Counted from the first letter of the stretch, positions 7,156 through 16,159 are shown. The stretch is DNA of 41,143 nt from Caccovicinus sp964425595 (GCA_964425595.1 CAYRMW010000017.1:1-41143); one strand, 5' to 3'. Notes: a model not told the origin generated them from the sequence alone. Made by a program: numbers and translations.

Positions 7156-8193
7156 ATGAAACCTTATTTTTCTTTCCAGTGGCACATCACGGACGAATGT
7201 GACCAGCGTTGCCGGCACTGCTATATTTTTTCAGAAAATCAGTGCAAAAAGCCGGATTCCATGACTTGGGCACAGATGAAGGACACTCTCCGTAACTGCC
7301 TGGACTTCTGCTCGGTTTATGACCGGCAGCCCTATTTCTATCTCACTGGCGGCGACCCGATCCTGCACCCGGATTTCTGGAACCTGCTCGGGCTATTGAA
7401 GAAAAAAGCCATCCCGTTTACCATTCTCGGAAATCCCTTCCATCTGGATGACGCGGTTTGCCAAAAACTGCGGGAATACGGCTGCCGGAAGTACCAGCTT
7501 TCCCTGGACGGGATGCAAAAGACGCACGACCGCTTCCGAAAACCAGGCAGCTTCGCCATCACTCTGGAAAAGATCGCCTGCATCAAAAAGGCCGGTATCC
7601 GATCGGTCATTATGAGCACGGTGTCCGGCGCGAATATCGAAGAGATTCCCGACCTGATCGACACGGTTGTGGCCCGCAAGGCGGATGTGTTCGCTTTCGC
7701 CCGCTACTGTCCGACCAGCGAAGAGAAAGAGGTGGGTATTTCTCCTTTGCGTTACCGCAGGTTTCTGGCAGACTGTGACCAAAAATTCAAAAAATATGAA
7801 GCCGCAGGCTGTGAAACCTATTTCAGCAGGAAAGACCACCTCTGGACATTGTACGAATATGAAACCTGCGCCTTCCGCATTCCCGAAACCGCGAAAGAAG
7901 GAATGATCTACGGGGGCTGCAACTGCGGGAACTGTCATCTGACCATCCTTCCCACCGGCGATGTTTTCGCCTGCCGGCGGGTACAAAACAGCCGGGTCGG
8001 CAGCGTCTTTGAAGACCGGCTCGCGGATCTGTGGACCGGCCGGATGGAAGAGTACAGGGAGTACACGGCGTTTGAAAAATGCGCCCGCTGTGAACTTCTG
8101 GCATGGTGCCGCGGCTGTCCCGCGGTTGCCAGCAGCCGGGACGGCAATTTCTATGCCGCCGATCCGCAGTGCTGGAAGGAGGTGGCGGTATGA
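7156..8193 (+). CDS. Radical SAM/SPASM peptide maturase (ACGX system)
   Basis: 345-residue iron-sulfur enzyme expected to modify the Cys-repeat peptide encoded just upstream. The radical SAM cluster motif CDQRCRHC is near the N-terminus (Cys15, Cys19, Cys22), and a GGDP SAM-binding motif lies near residue 65. The C-terminal SPASM region has many cysteines: GGCNCGNC, VFACRRV, CARCELLAWCRGC and QCW, enough for auxiliary 4Fe-4S clusters. SPASM maturases commonly make thioether or carbon-carbon crosslinks in RiPPs. The exact chemistry here is unknown. ATG at 7156 follows AAGGGA. The stop overlaps the next start as ATGA, so it is translationally coupled to the MDR oxidoreductase. No separate peptide-recognition domain is obvious at the N-terminus. 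Confidence 0.9.
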   Translation: MKPYFSFQWHITDECDQRCRHCYIFSENQCKKPDSMTWAQMKDTLRNCLDFCSVYDRQPYFYLTGGDPILHPDFWNLLGLLKKKAIPFTILGNPFHLDDAVCQKLREYGCRKYQLSLDGMQKTHDRFRKPGSFAITLEKIACIKKAGIRSVIMSTVSGANIEEIPDLIDTVVARKADVFAFARYCPTSEEKEVGISPLRYRRFLADCDQKFKKYEAAGCETYFSRKDHLWTLYEYETCAFRIPETAKEGMIYGGCNCGNCHLTILPTGDVFACRRVQNSRVGSVFEDRLADLWTGRMEEYREYTAFEKCARCELLAWCRGCPAVASSRDGNFYAADPQCWKEVAV

Positions 8194-9173
8194 TCCCGCG
8201 GCAAATGCGCGCGGTCCTGTTGACGGAGCCGACGCCGGCGCAAGAGGTCGTGCTTTCCTCGGTTCCCGTCCCGCAGGTCTGTCCGGGATGGGTGCTGATC
8301 CGGATCAAAGCATTTGGTCTTAACCACTCCGAACAGATCCTCCGGCTGCAGGAGATCCGGGCCAGCTATATCCGAAAGCCGGTCATCCCCGGCATCGAAT
8401 GCGTCGGCGAGATTGCTGATCCTTCCGACAGCCATTTTCATCCCGGCGAAAAGGTCGCCGCGCTGATGGGCGGCATGGGCCGCAGCTTCCATGGAAGCTA
8501 CGCGGAATACGCTCTGGTTCCGGCCAGCCACGTGTTCGCGGTTCAAACTGGTCTGTCCTGGAGGGAGATGGCGGCTGTGCCGGAAACCTGGTTTACGGCT
8601 TGGGGCTCCCTCTTTGCGTGCCTGCATTTACAGGCAAGTGATACTCTGCTGATCCGCGGGGCTACCTGTGCTCTCGGCTATGCGGCGATACAGATCGCCA
8701 ACGCGATCGGCTGCAAGGTCATTGCCACGACGCACCGGGAAACGAAGCTGCCGCTTTTGCGGGAACGGCTGCCGGAATCCGGTTCCGCCATACTTGATCC
8801 CGATGTCCTCGCCGGAACCGTCCGCGGGATCACCAAAGCGCTGGAGTTAGTCGGGCCGAAAACGCTGCGGGACACGTTGCGATCTGTGGAAAAAGGCGGC
8901 ATTGTCTGCCATACTGGGATCCTTGGCGGCATTTATACGCTTAACGCTTTTGATCCCATCAAGGAGATCCCAAACGGCGTATATCTCACCGGATTTTTCT
9001 CTAATTATCCTACCCGGGAAACCATAGAAGCGATCTTTCGTTTTATTGACCATCACCAGATCCGCCCCATGATCGGTGCCGTATATGCCTTTGATCAGAT
9101 CGCCGGCGCGCTTTCCGCCATGGACGGGCATCAGATCAACGGAAAGATCGTTGTGGAAGTGGAAACGGCGTGA
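8190..9173 (+). CDS. MDR-superfamily oxidoreductase, quinone-oxidoreductase-like
   Basis: 327-residue medium-chain dehydrogenase/reductase. The N-terminal GroES-like domain contains GLNHSEQILR and PVIPGIECVGEI. The Rossmann domain contains the nucleotide-binding stretch RGATCALGYAAIQIA (about 155-170). The catalytic-zinc cysteine of alcohol dehydrogenases is not seen in its usual place, so it resembles zinc-independent NADPH:quinone/enone reductases. Substrate unknown. The start ATG at 8190 overlaps the maturase stop (ATGA) with an AAGGAGG site inside the maturase gene; longer in-frame starts would sit within the maturase. HxlR-family regulators control quinone reductases in several bacteria, which fits the divergent HxlR gene. 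Whether it acts on the peptide, or on the same stress, is unresolved. Confidence 0.88.
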   Translation: MIPRQMRAVLLTEPTPAQEVVLSSVPVPQVCPGWVLIRIKAFGLNHSEQILRLQEIRASYIRKPVIPGIECVGEIADPSDSHFHPGEKVAALMGGMGRSFHGSYAEYALVPASHVFAVQTGLSWREMAAVPETWFTAWGSLFACLHLQASDTLLIRGATCALGYAAIQIANAIGCKVIATTHRETKLPLLRERLPESGSAILDPDVLAGTVRGITKALELVGPKTLRDTLRSVEKGGIVCHTGILGGIYTLNAFDPIKEIPNGVYLTGFFSNYPTRETIEAIFRFIDHHQIRPMIGAVYAFDQIAGALSAMDGHQINGKIVVEVETA

Positions 9174-9211
9174 GAGCCGGTCCGCACAATATAAGACGGA
9201 GGTAATTGTTC

Positions 9212-10144
9212 ATGTTTTCGAAGATAAAAACGTTCCGATCTGCCGGCCCCGCCCCGGAAAAGATCGCGCAGTTAAAGGAAGCGCTGGAAAGTGCCGATGC
9301 TGTTGTCCTTGGCGCCGGAGCCGGACTGTCCACCTCGGCAGGGTTTGTCTATGACGGTGAGCGGTTCCGCCAAAACTTTTCCGATTTTGCGCAGAAATAC
9401 GGGTTTTGCGATATGTATTCCGGAGGCTTCTATCTGTATGAGACGCTGGAAGAACATTGGGCGTATTGGAGCCGGTATGTTTACATTAACCGGTATATGG
9501 ATGCTCCGAAGCCTGTTTACAGAGCGCTTTATCATTTGGTAAAGGATAAAGATTATTTTGTCCTGACAACCAATGTGGACCACTGTTTCCAAAAAGCCGG
9601 ATTTGACAAGCACCGCCTGTTTTACACGCAGGGGGATTATGGCTTGTTTCAGTGCAGTGTTCCCTGCCATAAGAGAACTTATGATAATGCAGAGGTTATC
9701 CGTAAAATGATCGAAGCGCAAGGCTATGTGATCACTGAAAACGGTGAGATGACTTTACCCGAAGGGTTTGTGCCTAAAATGGCGGTTCCCTCTGCATTAG
9801 TCCCTTATTGTCCGAAGTGCGGAAATCCGATGCGTATGAATCTTCGGGCTGATGATACTTTTGTGGAGGACGAAGGCTGGCACCAGGCAGCACAGCGATA
9901 TTCTGATTTTCTCCGCAGACATCGAAACATGAGAGTGCTGTTTTTAGAAGCAGCCGTCGGATTTAATACGCCGGCGATAATCAAGTACAGCTTCTGGAAG
10001 ATGGCATACGAGTGGAAAGATGCGGTGTACGCCTGTTTGAATTACGGAGAGGCGTTTGCACCGGATGAAATAAAAAAGAAGTCAATTTGTATCAATGGGG
10101 ATATTGGGGAGATTCTTGATCAACTGCAGTACCAATGCACATAA
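9212..10144 (+). CDS. Class M-like sirtuin (SirTM-type NAD-dependent protein ADP-ribosyltransferase)
   Basis: 310-residue Sir2-fold protein. NAD-binding GAGAGLSTSAG is at 34-44 and the TTNVDH motif has Asn121 and Asp123. Where ordinary sirtuins have the catalytic His, this one reads TQGDYG with Gln140. A four-Cys zinc site is formed by CSVPC (148, 152) and CPKC (200, 203). The Gln and the surrounding GDYGLFQCSVPCH match the class M sirtuins, which ADP-ribosylate lipoylated GcvH-like proteins and are tied to oxidative stress. Their usual partners (macrodomain hydrolase, GcvH-L, LplA) are absent here. ATG 9212 is preferred over TTG 9206 because GGAGGT lies 8 nt before it. It is 38 nt behind the MDR gene, so probably in the same operon. 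The gene is visibly more AT-rich than its neighbours, suggesting transfer. Confidence 0.88.
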   Translation: MFSKIKTFRSAGPAPEKIAQLKEALESADAVVLGAGAGLSTSAGFVYDGERFRQNFSDFAQKYGFCDMYSGGFYLYETLEEHWAYWSRYVYINRYMDAPKPVYRALYHLVKDKDYFVLTTNVDHCFQKAGFDKHRLFYTQGDYGLFQCSVPCHKRTYDNAEVIRKMIEAQGYVITENGEMTLPEGFVPKMAVPSALVPYCPKCGNPMRMNLRADDTFVEDEGWHQAAQRYSDFLRRHRNMRVLFLEAAVGFNTPAIIKYSFWKMAYEWKDAVYACLNYGEAFAPDEIKKKSICINGDIGEILDQLQYQCT

Positions 10145-10189
10145 CCCCACATCCTTGATCCTCTGTTCCCTCAGGCGCTTGATAGTCCA

Positions 10190-10218
10190 CCGGCAAACGC
10201 GCTTTGCGCGCCTGCCGG
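10190..10218. terminator. GC-rich hairpin between convergent genes
   Basis: CCGGCA pairs with TGCCGG and, inside, CGCGC pairs with GCGCG around a TTT loop. It sits between convergent stops at 10144 and 10227. No U-run follows on either strand, so termination is uncertain. Confidence 0.35.
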
Positions 10219-10226
10219 GTAAGTGT

Positions 10227-11648
10227 TTATGCGGGATCCATGCGGGTTAGGATGCTGCGGGCCGCGCTGATGCCGTTTGCGGAGGCCTGCTGCAGGCCGC
10301 GAGTCACGGAAGCGCCGTCGCCGATCGCGCGCAGGCCGCGGATGCTGGTCTCGAAGGCCCGGTCTACGACGACTTTATTGGAGTAAAACTTCACTTCCAC
10401 GCCGTAGAGCAGGGTTTCGTCGCTGGCGATGCCCGGAGTCACTTTATCCAGGGCCAAGAGCATCTCCTTGATATCCACCATGATCCGGTGGGGGAAGACC
10501 AGGGAAAGATCGCCCGGCACCGCGTCTTTCAGGGTGGGGATCAGGTTGTTGCGGCAGAGGCGGGATTCGGTAGTCCGGCGTCCGCGCTGAAAATCACCGA
10601 AGGTCTGTACCAGGATCTTCCCGTCGCAGAGCATGTTGCTAAGCTGCGCGATGTGCTTGCCGTATTCGATGGGCGTCTTAAAGGGCTTGGTAAAGTTCTT
10701 CGATACCAACAGGGCGAAATTGGTATTTTCCGTTTTATATTCCTGCGACTTATAGGCGTGGCCGTTTACCACCGCCAGTCCGTTTTCGTAGTATTCGGTG
10801 GCCACCTCGCCGGAAGGATTGGTGCAGAAGGTGCGGACCTTGTCGTCGAAGGTCGGGGTATAGTATACCAGCTTGGCCTCGTAAAGGTTCCGGTTCAGGA
10901 ACTCCATGACCTCGTTGCGCACCTCCACCCGCACGCCGATATCCACGGTGCCCACCTGGGTCTCGATGCCGTGACGGCCGCAGATGTGGGAGAACCAGTC
11001 GGAACCTTCCCGGCCGATGGCGGCGACCACTTCCGGGGCGAGATAAGTTTCGTCGTCGTGCGTGACCACGCCGCGCACGGTCTTCTCCTCGATCAGGATA
11101 TCCTCTACCATGGTATGAAATTTAATGGTGATGTTGTGCTCCAGCAGATAGTTCTGGAAGCGGGTATAGATCTTGTAGCCCTCTTCCGTTCCCAGGTGGC
11201 GGATGGGGCATTCGATCAGCTTCAGGTTCGCGCCGATGGCTTTCCGGCGGATCTCCTGGATCTCCCGCTGCTTGTTGATGCCGTACACATTCGTATCTGC
11301 ACCGAATTTCAGGTAAATGCTGTCGGATTCCTGGATCAGGCTCCGGGCCTGGTCATAGCCCAGAATCTCCGGGAGGTTTCCGCCAACGTCCGGGGAGAGA
11401 GAGAGTTTGCCGTCCGAGAAGGCGCCTGCTCCGGCAAAGCCGGTGGTGATGGAGCAGGGCTTGCAGCCCACACAGACCTTTGTGGTCCGTTTTGGACAGA
11501 CCCGGCTTTCGATGGGCCGTCCCTTTTCCAGCATGAGGATCTTCAGTTCCGGTTTTTTCTGGATCAGTTCGTAGGCGCAGAAAATGCCGGACGGCCCGGC
11601 TCCGATGATGATGACATCGTAATTTGCTGCTGAATGGTTTATCGTCAT
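10227..11648 (-). CDS. FAD-dependent dehydrogenase of the COG2509 family
   Basis: 473-residue flavoprotein with an N-terminal dinucleotide-binding fold (DVIIIGAGPSGIFCAYEL, residues 10-28, then MLEKGRP). A Cys cluster follows (CPKRTTKVCVGCKPC, about 50-65), typical of this poorly characterised family, and a C-terminal FAD-binding region has LRAIGDGASVTRGLQQA. The closing motif resembles that of aromatic-ring hydroxylase or GidA-like flavoproteins. Physiological substrate is not established. The ATG at 11648 follows AAGGAGTG. It is transcribed divergently from pth and converges on the sirtuin gene, so it stands as a single-gene unit. It is full length with no sign of damage. Confidence 0.9.
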   Translation of the reverse strand: MTINHSAANYDVIIIGAGPSGIFCAYELIQKKPELKILMLEKGRPIESRVCPKRTTKVCVGCKPCSITTGFAGAGAFSDGKLSLSPDVGGNLPEILGYDQARSLIQESDSIYLKFGADTNVYGINKQREIQEIRRKAIGANLKLIECPIRHLGTEEGYKIYTRFQNYLLEHNITIKFHTMVEDILIEEKTVRGVVTHDDETYLAPEVVAAIGREGSDWFSHICGRHGIETQVGTVDIGVRVEVRNEVMEFLNRNLYEAKLVYYTPTFDDKVRTFCTNPSGEVATEYYENGLAVVNGHAYKSQEYKTENTNFALLVSKNFTKPFKTPIEYGKHIAQLSNMLCDGKILVQTFGDFQRGRRTTESRLCRNNLIPTLKDAVPGDLSLVFPHRIMVDIKEMLLALDKVTPGIASDETLLYGVEVKFYSNKVVVDRAFETSIRGLRAIGDGASVTRGLQQASANGISAARSILTRMDPA

Positions 11649-11698
11649 TGTCTACACTCCTTGCTATCGATCATTTTCTGGATACGTCTATCTATTTC

Positions 11699-11727
11699 AG
11701 TTTAAATAAGACGTCCGCATTTGTCAA
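11699..11727 (-). promoter_or_regulatory. Promoter for the COG2509 flavoprotein gene
   Basis: Minus-strand TTGACA (perfect -35) and TAAACT are 17 bp apart, about 50 nt before the start codon. It is back-to-back with the pth promoter. Confidence 0.6.
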
Positions 11728-11747
11728 ACAAAAGGCGAAAGTTCTAT

Positions 11748-11776
11748 TTGCTTTTTGCTGTGAGGTAACGTATAAT
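11748..11776 (+). promoter_or_regulatory. Promoter for pth-mfd
   Basis: TTGCTT and a perfect TATAAT are separated by 17 bp. The 85-nt leader holds a small hairpin (11807-11827, CCCGGTAT with ATGCCGGG) followed by TCTTTCT, which might attenuate transcription; that is weak evidence. Confidence 0.7.
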
Positions 11777-11866
11777 GAAACCACACAATTGCAGAAATAC
11801 AGGGTGCCCGGTATCCGTGATGCCGGGTCTTTCTGGTGCAGAATATCGGAGAAGGCGGGAGAGAAA

Positions 11867-12451
11867 ATGTATATCATTGCCGGACTGGGGAATCCCTCGA
11901 GGGAATACGAAAAGACGCGCCACAACGCAGGCTTTGACGCAGTGGATGTCCTGGCGGATCAGCTGGGCGTAAGGATTGAGGAAAAGAAGCACCGGGCGCT
12001 GTGTGCCAGGGGAATGATCGGAGGGGAGCGCATCCTGCTAATAAAGCCGCAGACCTATATGAACCTGAGCGGCGAGAGCGTCCGCGACGCCGCGGATTAC
12101 TATCGGATCGATCCGCAGCACATCATCATCCTGTATGACGACATCAGCCTGGAGGTGGGGCAGCTGCGGATCCGGACGAAGGGCAGTGCGGGCGGCCATA
12201 ACGGGATCAAGAATATCATCGCGCATTTGGGAAGCCAGGAGTTCTGGCGGATCAAGATCGGTGTGGGGGCAAAACCGGAACGGATGGACCTGGCAGCCTA
12301 TGTACTCAGCCGTTTTTCGCAGGCGGACCGGCAGGTGATGGAGGATGCGTTCCGGGACGCGGCCGACGCGGCCAGGATGATGATCGAGGAAGGCCCGGAG
12401 GCGGCGATGAATCACTATAACGGCGGGAGGAAGTCATGCGGAACCCTTTGA
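11867..12451 (+). CDS. pth: Peptidyl-tRNA hydrolase
   Basis: Essential cytoplasmic esterase that recycles tRNA from peptidyl-tRNA released by stalled ribosomes. The 194 residues are normal length. Family motifs: GLGNPSREYEKTRHNAGF at residues 6-23 (with the catalytic His), KPQTYMNLSG near 65, YDDISLEVGQLR near 92, and GGHNGIKNII near 110. ATG 11867 is the start that aligns with the family; longer in-frame codons upstream run through the promoter and leader. It overlaps the mfd start by 16 nt, a pairing common in Firmicutes, so both are co-expressed from the promoter at 11748-11776. Confidence 0.97.
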   Translation: MYIIAGLGNPSREYEKTRHNAGFDAVDVLADQLGVRIEEKKHRALCARGMIGGERILLIKPQTYMNLSGESVRDAADYYRIDPQHIIILYDDISLEVGQLRIRTKGSAGGHNGIKNIIAHLGSQEFWRIKIGVGAKPERMDLAAYVLSRFSQADRQVMEDAFRDAADAARMMIEEGPEAAMNHYNGGRKSCGTL

Positions 12452-15400
12452 TGGAGCTGAAAGAATATGAGGATCTGGAGCAGGCGCTGAGCAGGCGGGA
12501 GGGTCCGGTGCAGGTCACGGGGACGCTGGATTCCCAGAAGGTTCACCTGATGTACCGGCTGGGCCGGACGTACCGGTGGAAGCTGGTGGTTACTTACGAT
12601 GAAATCAGGGCGCGGGAGATTTACGGGGACTATCAGAATTTTACCGGGCAGGTGTGGCTGTATCCGGCAAAGGACCTGCTTTTTTACGCAGCGGACATCC
12701 ATGGCAACCTGATCACGAAGCAGAGGATGCAGGTGGTCAAAGCCCTGATGGAAGAGAGTGGGGGCGTGGTCGTCACCACCGTGGACGGACTGATGGACCA
12801 TCTGCTCCCGCTGTCCCATATGGAGGAGCAGACCATCTGGGTGGAGATCGGCCAGCAGCTTGATCTGGCGGAAGTGAAGGAGAGGCTGGTTCGGCTGGGA
12901 TACGAGCGCACGGGGCAGGTGGACGCGGCCGGACAGTTTGCCGTGCGCGGCGGGATCGTGGACATCTTTCCGCTGACGGAGGAGTTCCCGGTCCGTATCG
13001 AGCTCTGGGATGATGAGGTGGATTCGATCCGGAGCTTTGACCTGGAAAGCCAGCGCTCCCTGGAGCAGCTGGAGTCGGTGCGAATCTATCCCGCCCAGGA
13101 GGCGGTCCTGACCAGGGAGCAGATCGATGACGGGATTGGCCGCATCCGAAAGGAGAGCGAGGAAAGCCAGCGGGTTTTTCGGAAAAACGGAAATCCGGAG
13201 GCAGAAAACCGGATCAGGGAGCTGGTCGAGGAGTTCGCCGGCAGTCTGGAAGAGGGATGCCTGGTGGGCAGCCTGGACGGATATATCAATTATTTCTGCC
13301 CGGACACGGTCTCCTTCCTCCGCTACTTTCCTGCGAAGGAGACGCTGCTTTTTCTTGACGAGTCGGTGCGCCTTCAGGAGAAGGCACACGCGGTAGAGAC
13401 GGAATTCCGGGAGAGCATGGGCCAGCGGCTGGAAAAGGGGTATCTCCTGGGCGGTCAGACCGATCTTCTGTACACGTCCAGGGAAGTCCTGGCAGACCTG
13501 CAGACGAAGACCACGGTCTACCTGACCGGACTGGATCAGCGCCTTCCGGGTTTTGCCGTCGAGAGGAAGTTTGCCTTCGCGGTAAAGAATGTGAACTCCT
13601 ACCGCAACAGCTTCGAGCTTCTGATCAAGGATCTGACAGCCTGGAAACGGGACGGCTACCGGGTGATCCTCCTTACGGCTTCCCGGACCAGGGCCGACCG
13701 TCTGGCCAGGGATCTGCGCGATTACGATCTGAACGCCTTTGCCGTGGAGGCGGGAGGCGAGGCGGAGGACGGGCAGACGGAGAGAGAGAGATCGGCCATG
13801 GATGAGGCGGAGGACCGGGTGCAGCCGGGGCAGATACTGGTCACTTACGGGAACCTTCACCGTGGGTTTGAATATCCTCTTTTAAAACTGATCATGATCA
13901 CGGAGGGCGACCTTTTCGGCCGAGAGAAGAAAAAGAAGCGGAGGAAAATGGCGTCCGCCGAGGGGGCGAAGATCGCCAGCTTTTCCGACCTTTCGGTGGG
14001 GGATTATGTGGTTCATGAAGATCATGGCCTGGGGATTTACCGGGGGATCGAAAAGATCTGCCGGGATCGGGTGACCAAGGATTATCTCAAGATCGAATAT
14101 GGCGATGGAGGAAAGCTGTACATCCCGGCCACCCGCCTGGACAGGATCCAGAAATATGCCGGCTCGCAGGCGAAGGCGCCGAAACTAAATAAGCTTGGCG
14201 GAACGGAATGGAAAAAGACAAAGACCAAGGTAAAAAAGGAGGTCCAGCAGATCGCGAAAGATCTGGTGGAGATTTATGCTGCCAGGCAGGCCTCGGACGG
14301 CTATCAATACGGGCCGGATACCGTGTGGCAGAAGGAATTTGAAGAACTCTTTCCCTACGAGGAGACAGAAGATCAGCTGAACGCCATCGAGGCGGCCAAA
14401 GCGGATATGGAGAGTCCGAAGATCATGGACCGGCTGATCTGCGGCGATGTGGGATACGGTAAGACCGAAGTGGCGCTGCGGGTAGCGTTTAAGGCGGTGC
14501 AGGAAAGCCGTCAGGTGGTGTATCTGGTACCGACCACGATCCTGGCGCAGCAGCATTACAATACCTTTGTCCAGCGGATGCGGGACTTCCCCGTGCGGGT
14601 GGATATGCTCTCCCGTTTCTGCACCCCCGCGCAGCAGAAAAAAACACTGGAGGATCTGCGGAAGGGGCTGGTGGATATCGTGATCGGCACCCACCGGGTT
14701 CTGTCCAGGGATGTACAGTTTAAAAACCTGGGGCTTTTGATCATCGACGAGGAGCAGCGCTTTGGCGTGACGCATAAAGAAAAGATCAAAAAGCTCAAAG
14801 AGACGGTGGATGTGCTGACGCTGACGGCCACGCCGATCCCCCGGACGCTTCACATGAGCTTGGTGGGGATACGGGATATGAGCATCCTGGAAGAGCCGCC
14901 GGTGGATCGCCTGCCGATCCAGACGTACGTTATGGAATATAATGAAGAGATGGTGCGCGAGGCCATCCAAAGAGAGCTGGCGCGCAACGGACAGGTATAT
15001 TACGTGTATAACCGCGTCAACGATATTGAGGAGCTGGCCGGACGCGTCCAGAAGCTGGTTCCTGAGGCGAGCGTGGTTTATGCCCATGGTCAGATGAACG
15101 AGCGGCAGTTAGAGCGGATCATGTCGGACTTTGTTAACGGGGAGATCGACGTGCTGATCTCCACCACGATCATCGAAACCGGGCTGGACATCCCCAACGC
15201 AAATACGATGATCATCCACGACGCGGATCGGATGGGGCTTGCCCAGCTGTACCAGCTTCGGGGGCGGGTGGGCCGCTCCAGCAGGACCGCGTATGCCTTT
15301 CTCATGTACCGGCGGGATAAAGTCCTGAGGGAAGAGGCGGAAAAGCGTCTGCAGGCCATCCGGGAATTTACGGAGCTCGGATCCGGCATCAAGATCGCCA

Positions 15401-16047
15401 TGCGCGACCTGGAGATCCGGGGCGCGGGCAATGTCCTGGGCGCCGAACAGCACGGCCATATGGACGCGGTGGGATACGACCTGTACTGCAAGCTGCTGAA
15501 ACAGGCAGTCCTGGCGCTGAAGGGACAGAGGGACAGGGATGAGGCGGATTTTGAGACGACGGTGGAGTGCAGCATCGACGCCTATATTCCTGCGGACTAC
15601 ATTAAGAATGAGTACCAGAAGCTCGATATCTACAAACGCATCTCCGCGATCGAGAATGAACAGGAAGAATTCGATATGCGGGATGAGCTGATCGACCGTT
15701 TCGGCGATATTCCGAAAACCGTGGAAAATCTCCTGACCATCGCGCTGATCAAAGCAATGGCCCACCAGGTATATGTGACGGAGGTGTCGATCGGGAGACG
15801 TGAATTTAAGCTGACCATGCATCCCGGAGCGAAGCTGGATCCGGCGGGAATCACCGCCGCGGTGAACGCATTCGGCGGCGCGCTTGCGCCGGTCATGGGA
15901 GAGAAGCCGGCGCTGGTCTATCGTGACCGGAACGGCAGCGGCGAGGCGCTGCCGTCGATCGACCGGGTAAAGCAGGTGCTGAAATTCCTCCTTCCCTATA
16001 CGGATCAGGCCGTGGGCGGCGCGGCTGGCGAAAAGAAAGAAAAATGA
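12436..16047 (+). CDS. mfd: Transcription-repair coupling factor
   Basis: 1203-residue DNA translocase that removes RNA polymerase stalled at lesions and recruits UvrA. Domains in order: UvrB-like module (about 1-350), an RNA-polymerase-interacting domain with GDYVVHEDHGLGIYRG and the following beta-barrel (about 510-585), and the RecG-like motor with Walker A GDVGYGKTE (about 670), DEEQ box (about 770) and TATPIPRTLH. Next come helicase motifs with TTIIETGLDIPNANT and QLRGRVGRS, then the C-terminal D7 domain. ATG 12436 overlaps pth and follows GGGAGGAAG. Length and motifs are complete with no frameshift over 3.6 kb. A terminator follows. Confidence 0.97.
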   Translation: MRNPLMELKEYEDLEQALSRREGPVQVTGTLDSQKVHLMYRLGRTYRWKLVVTYDEIRAREIYGDYQNFTGQVWLYPAKDLLFYAADIHGNLITKQRMQVVKALMEESGGVVVTTVDGLMDHLLPLSHMEEQTIWVEIGQQLDLAEVKERLVRLGYERTGQVDAAGQFAVRGGIVDIFPLTEEFPVRIELWDDEVDSIRSFDLESQRSLEQLESVRIYPAQEAVLTREQIDDGIGRIRKESEESQRVFRKNGNPEAENRIRELVEEFAGSLEEGCLVGSLDGYINYFCPDTVSFLRYFPAKETLLFLDESVRLQEKAHAVETEFRESMGQRLEKGYLLGGQTDLLYTSREVLADLQTKTTVYLTGLDQRLPGFAVERKFAFAVKNVNSYRNSFELLIKDLTAWKRDGYRVILLTASRTRADRLARDLRDYDLNAFAVEAGGEAEDGQTERERSAMDEAEDRVQPGQILVTYGNLHRGFEYPLLKLIMITEGDLFGREKKKKRRKMASAEGAKIASFSDLSVGDYVVHEDHGLGIYRGIEKICRDRVTKDYLKIEYGDGGKLYIPATRLDRIQKYAGSQAKAPKLNKLGGTEWKKTKTKVKKEVQQIAKDLVEIYAARQASDGYQYGPDTVWQKEFEELFPYEETEDQLNAIEAAKADMESPKIMDRLICGDVGYGKTEVALRVAFKAVQESRQVVYLVPTTILAQQHYNTFVQRMRDFPVRVDMLSRFCTPAQQKKTLEDLRKGLVDIVIGTHRVLSRDVQFKNLGLLIIDEEQRFGVTHKEKIKKLKETVDVLTLTATPIPRTLHMSLVGIRDMSILEEPPVDRLPIQTYVMEYNEEMVREAIQRELARNGQVYYVYNRVNDIEELAGRVQKLVPEASVVYAHGQMNERQLERIMSDFVNGEIDVLISTTIIETGLDIPNANTMIIHDADRMGLAQLYQLRGRVGRSSRTAYAFLMYRRDKVLREEAEKRLQAIREFTELGSGIKIAMRDLEIRGAGNVLGAEQHGHMDAVGYDLYCKLLKQAVLALKGQRDRDEADFETTVECSIDAYIPADYIKNEYQKLDIYKRISAIENEQEEFDMRDELIDRFGDIPKTVENLLTIALIKAMAHQVYVTEVSIGRREFKLTMHPGAKLDPAGITAAVNAFGGALAPVMGEKPALVYRDRNGSGEALPSIDRVKQVLKFLLPYTDQAVGGAAGEKKEK

Positions 16048-16101
16048 ATATAAGTTGAGGCTTCTTTGGTCAGGATGACGGAGGGGGAAGAAAACAGAAA
16101 T

Positions 16102-16159
16102 AAAAAAGCGGGCGTTTTGTCAGGTTTGTATAGAACCGGGCGAAAACAGCCTGCTTTTT
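16102..16159 (+). terminator. Terminator after mfd
   Basis: AAAAAGCGGGC-GTTTT pairs with GAAAAC-GCCTGCTTTTT (one G-T pair, one bulge) in a long stem ending in a T-run. The A-rich left arm means it could work on both strands. Confidence 0.7.

Noticed and set aside
10488..11633. Plus-strand open frame of 381 codons
   Set aside because: Antisense shadow of the COG2509 flavoprotein, which has clear FAD motifs on the other strand.
12415..13860. Minus-strand open frame of 481 codons
   Set aside because: Antisense to mfd; its composition mirrors mfd codons and it has no recognisable motif.
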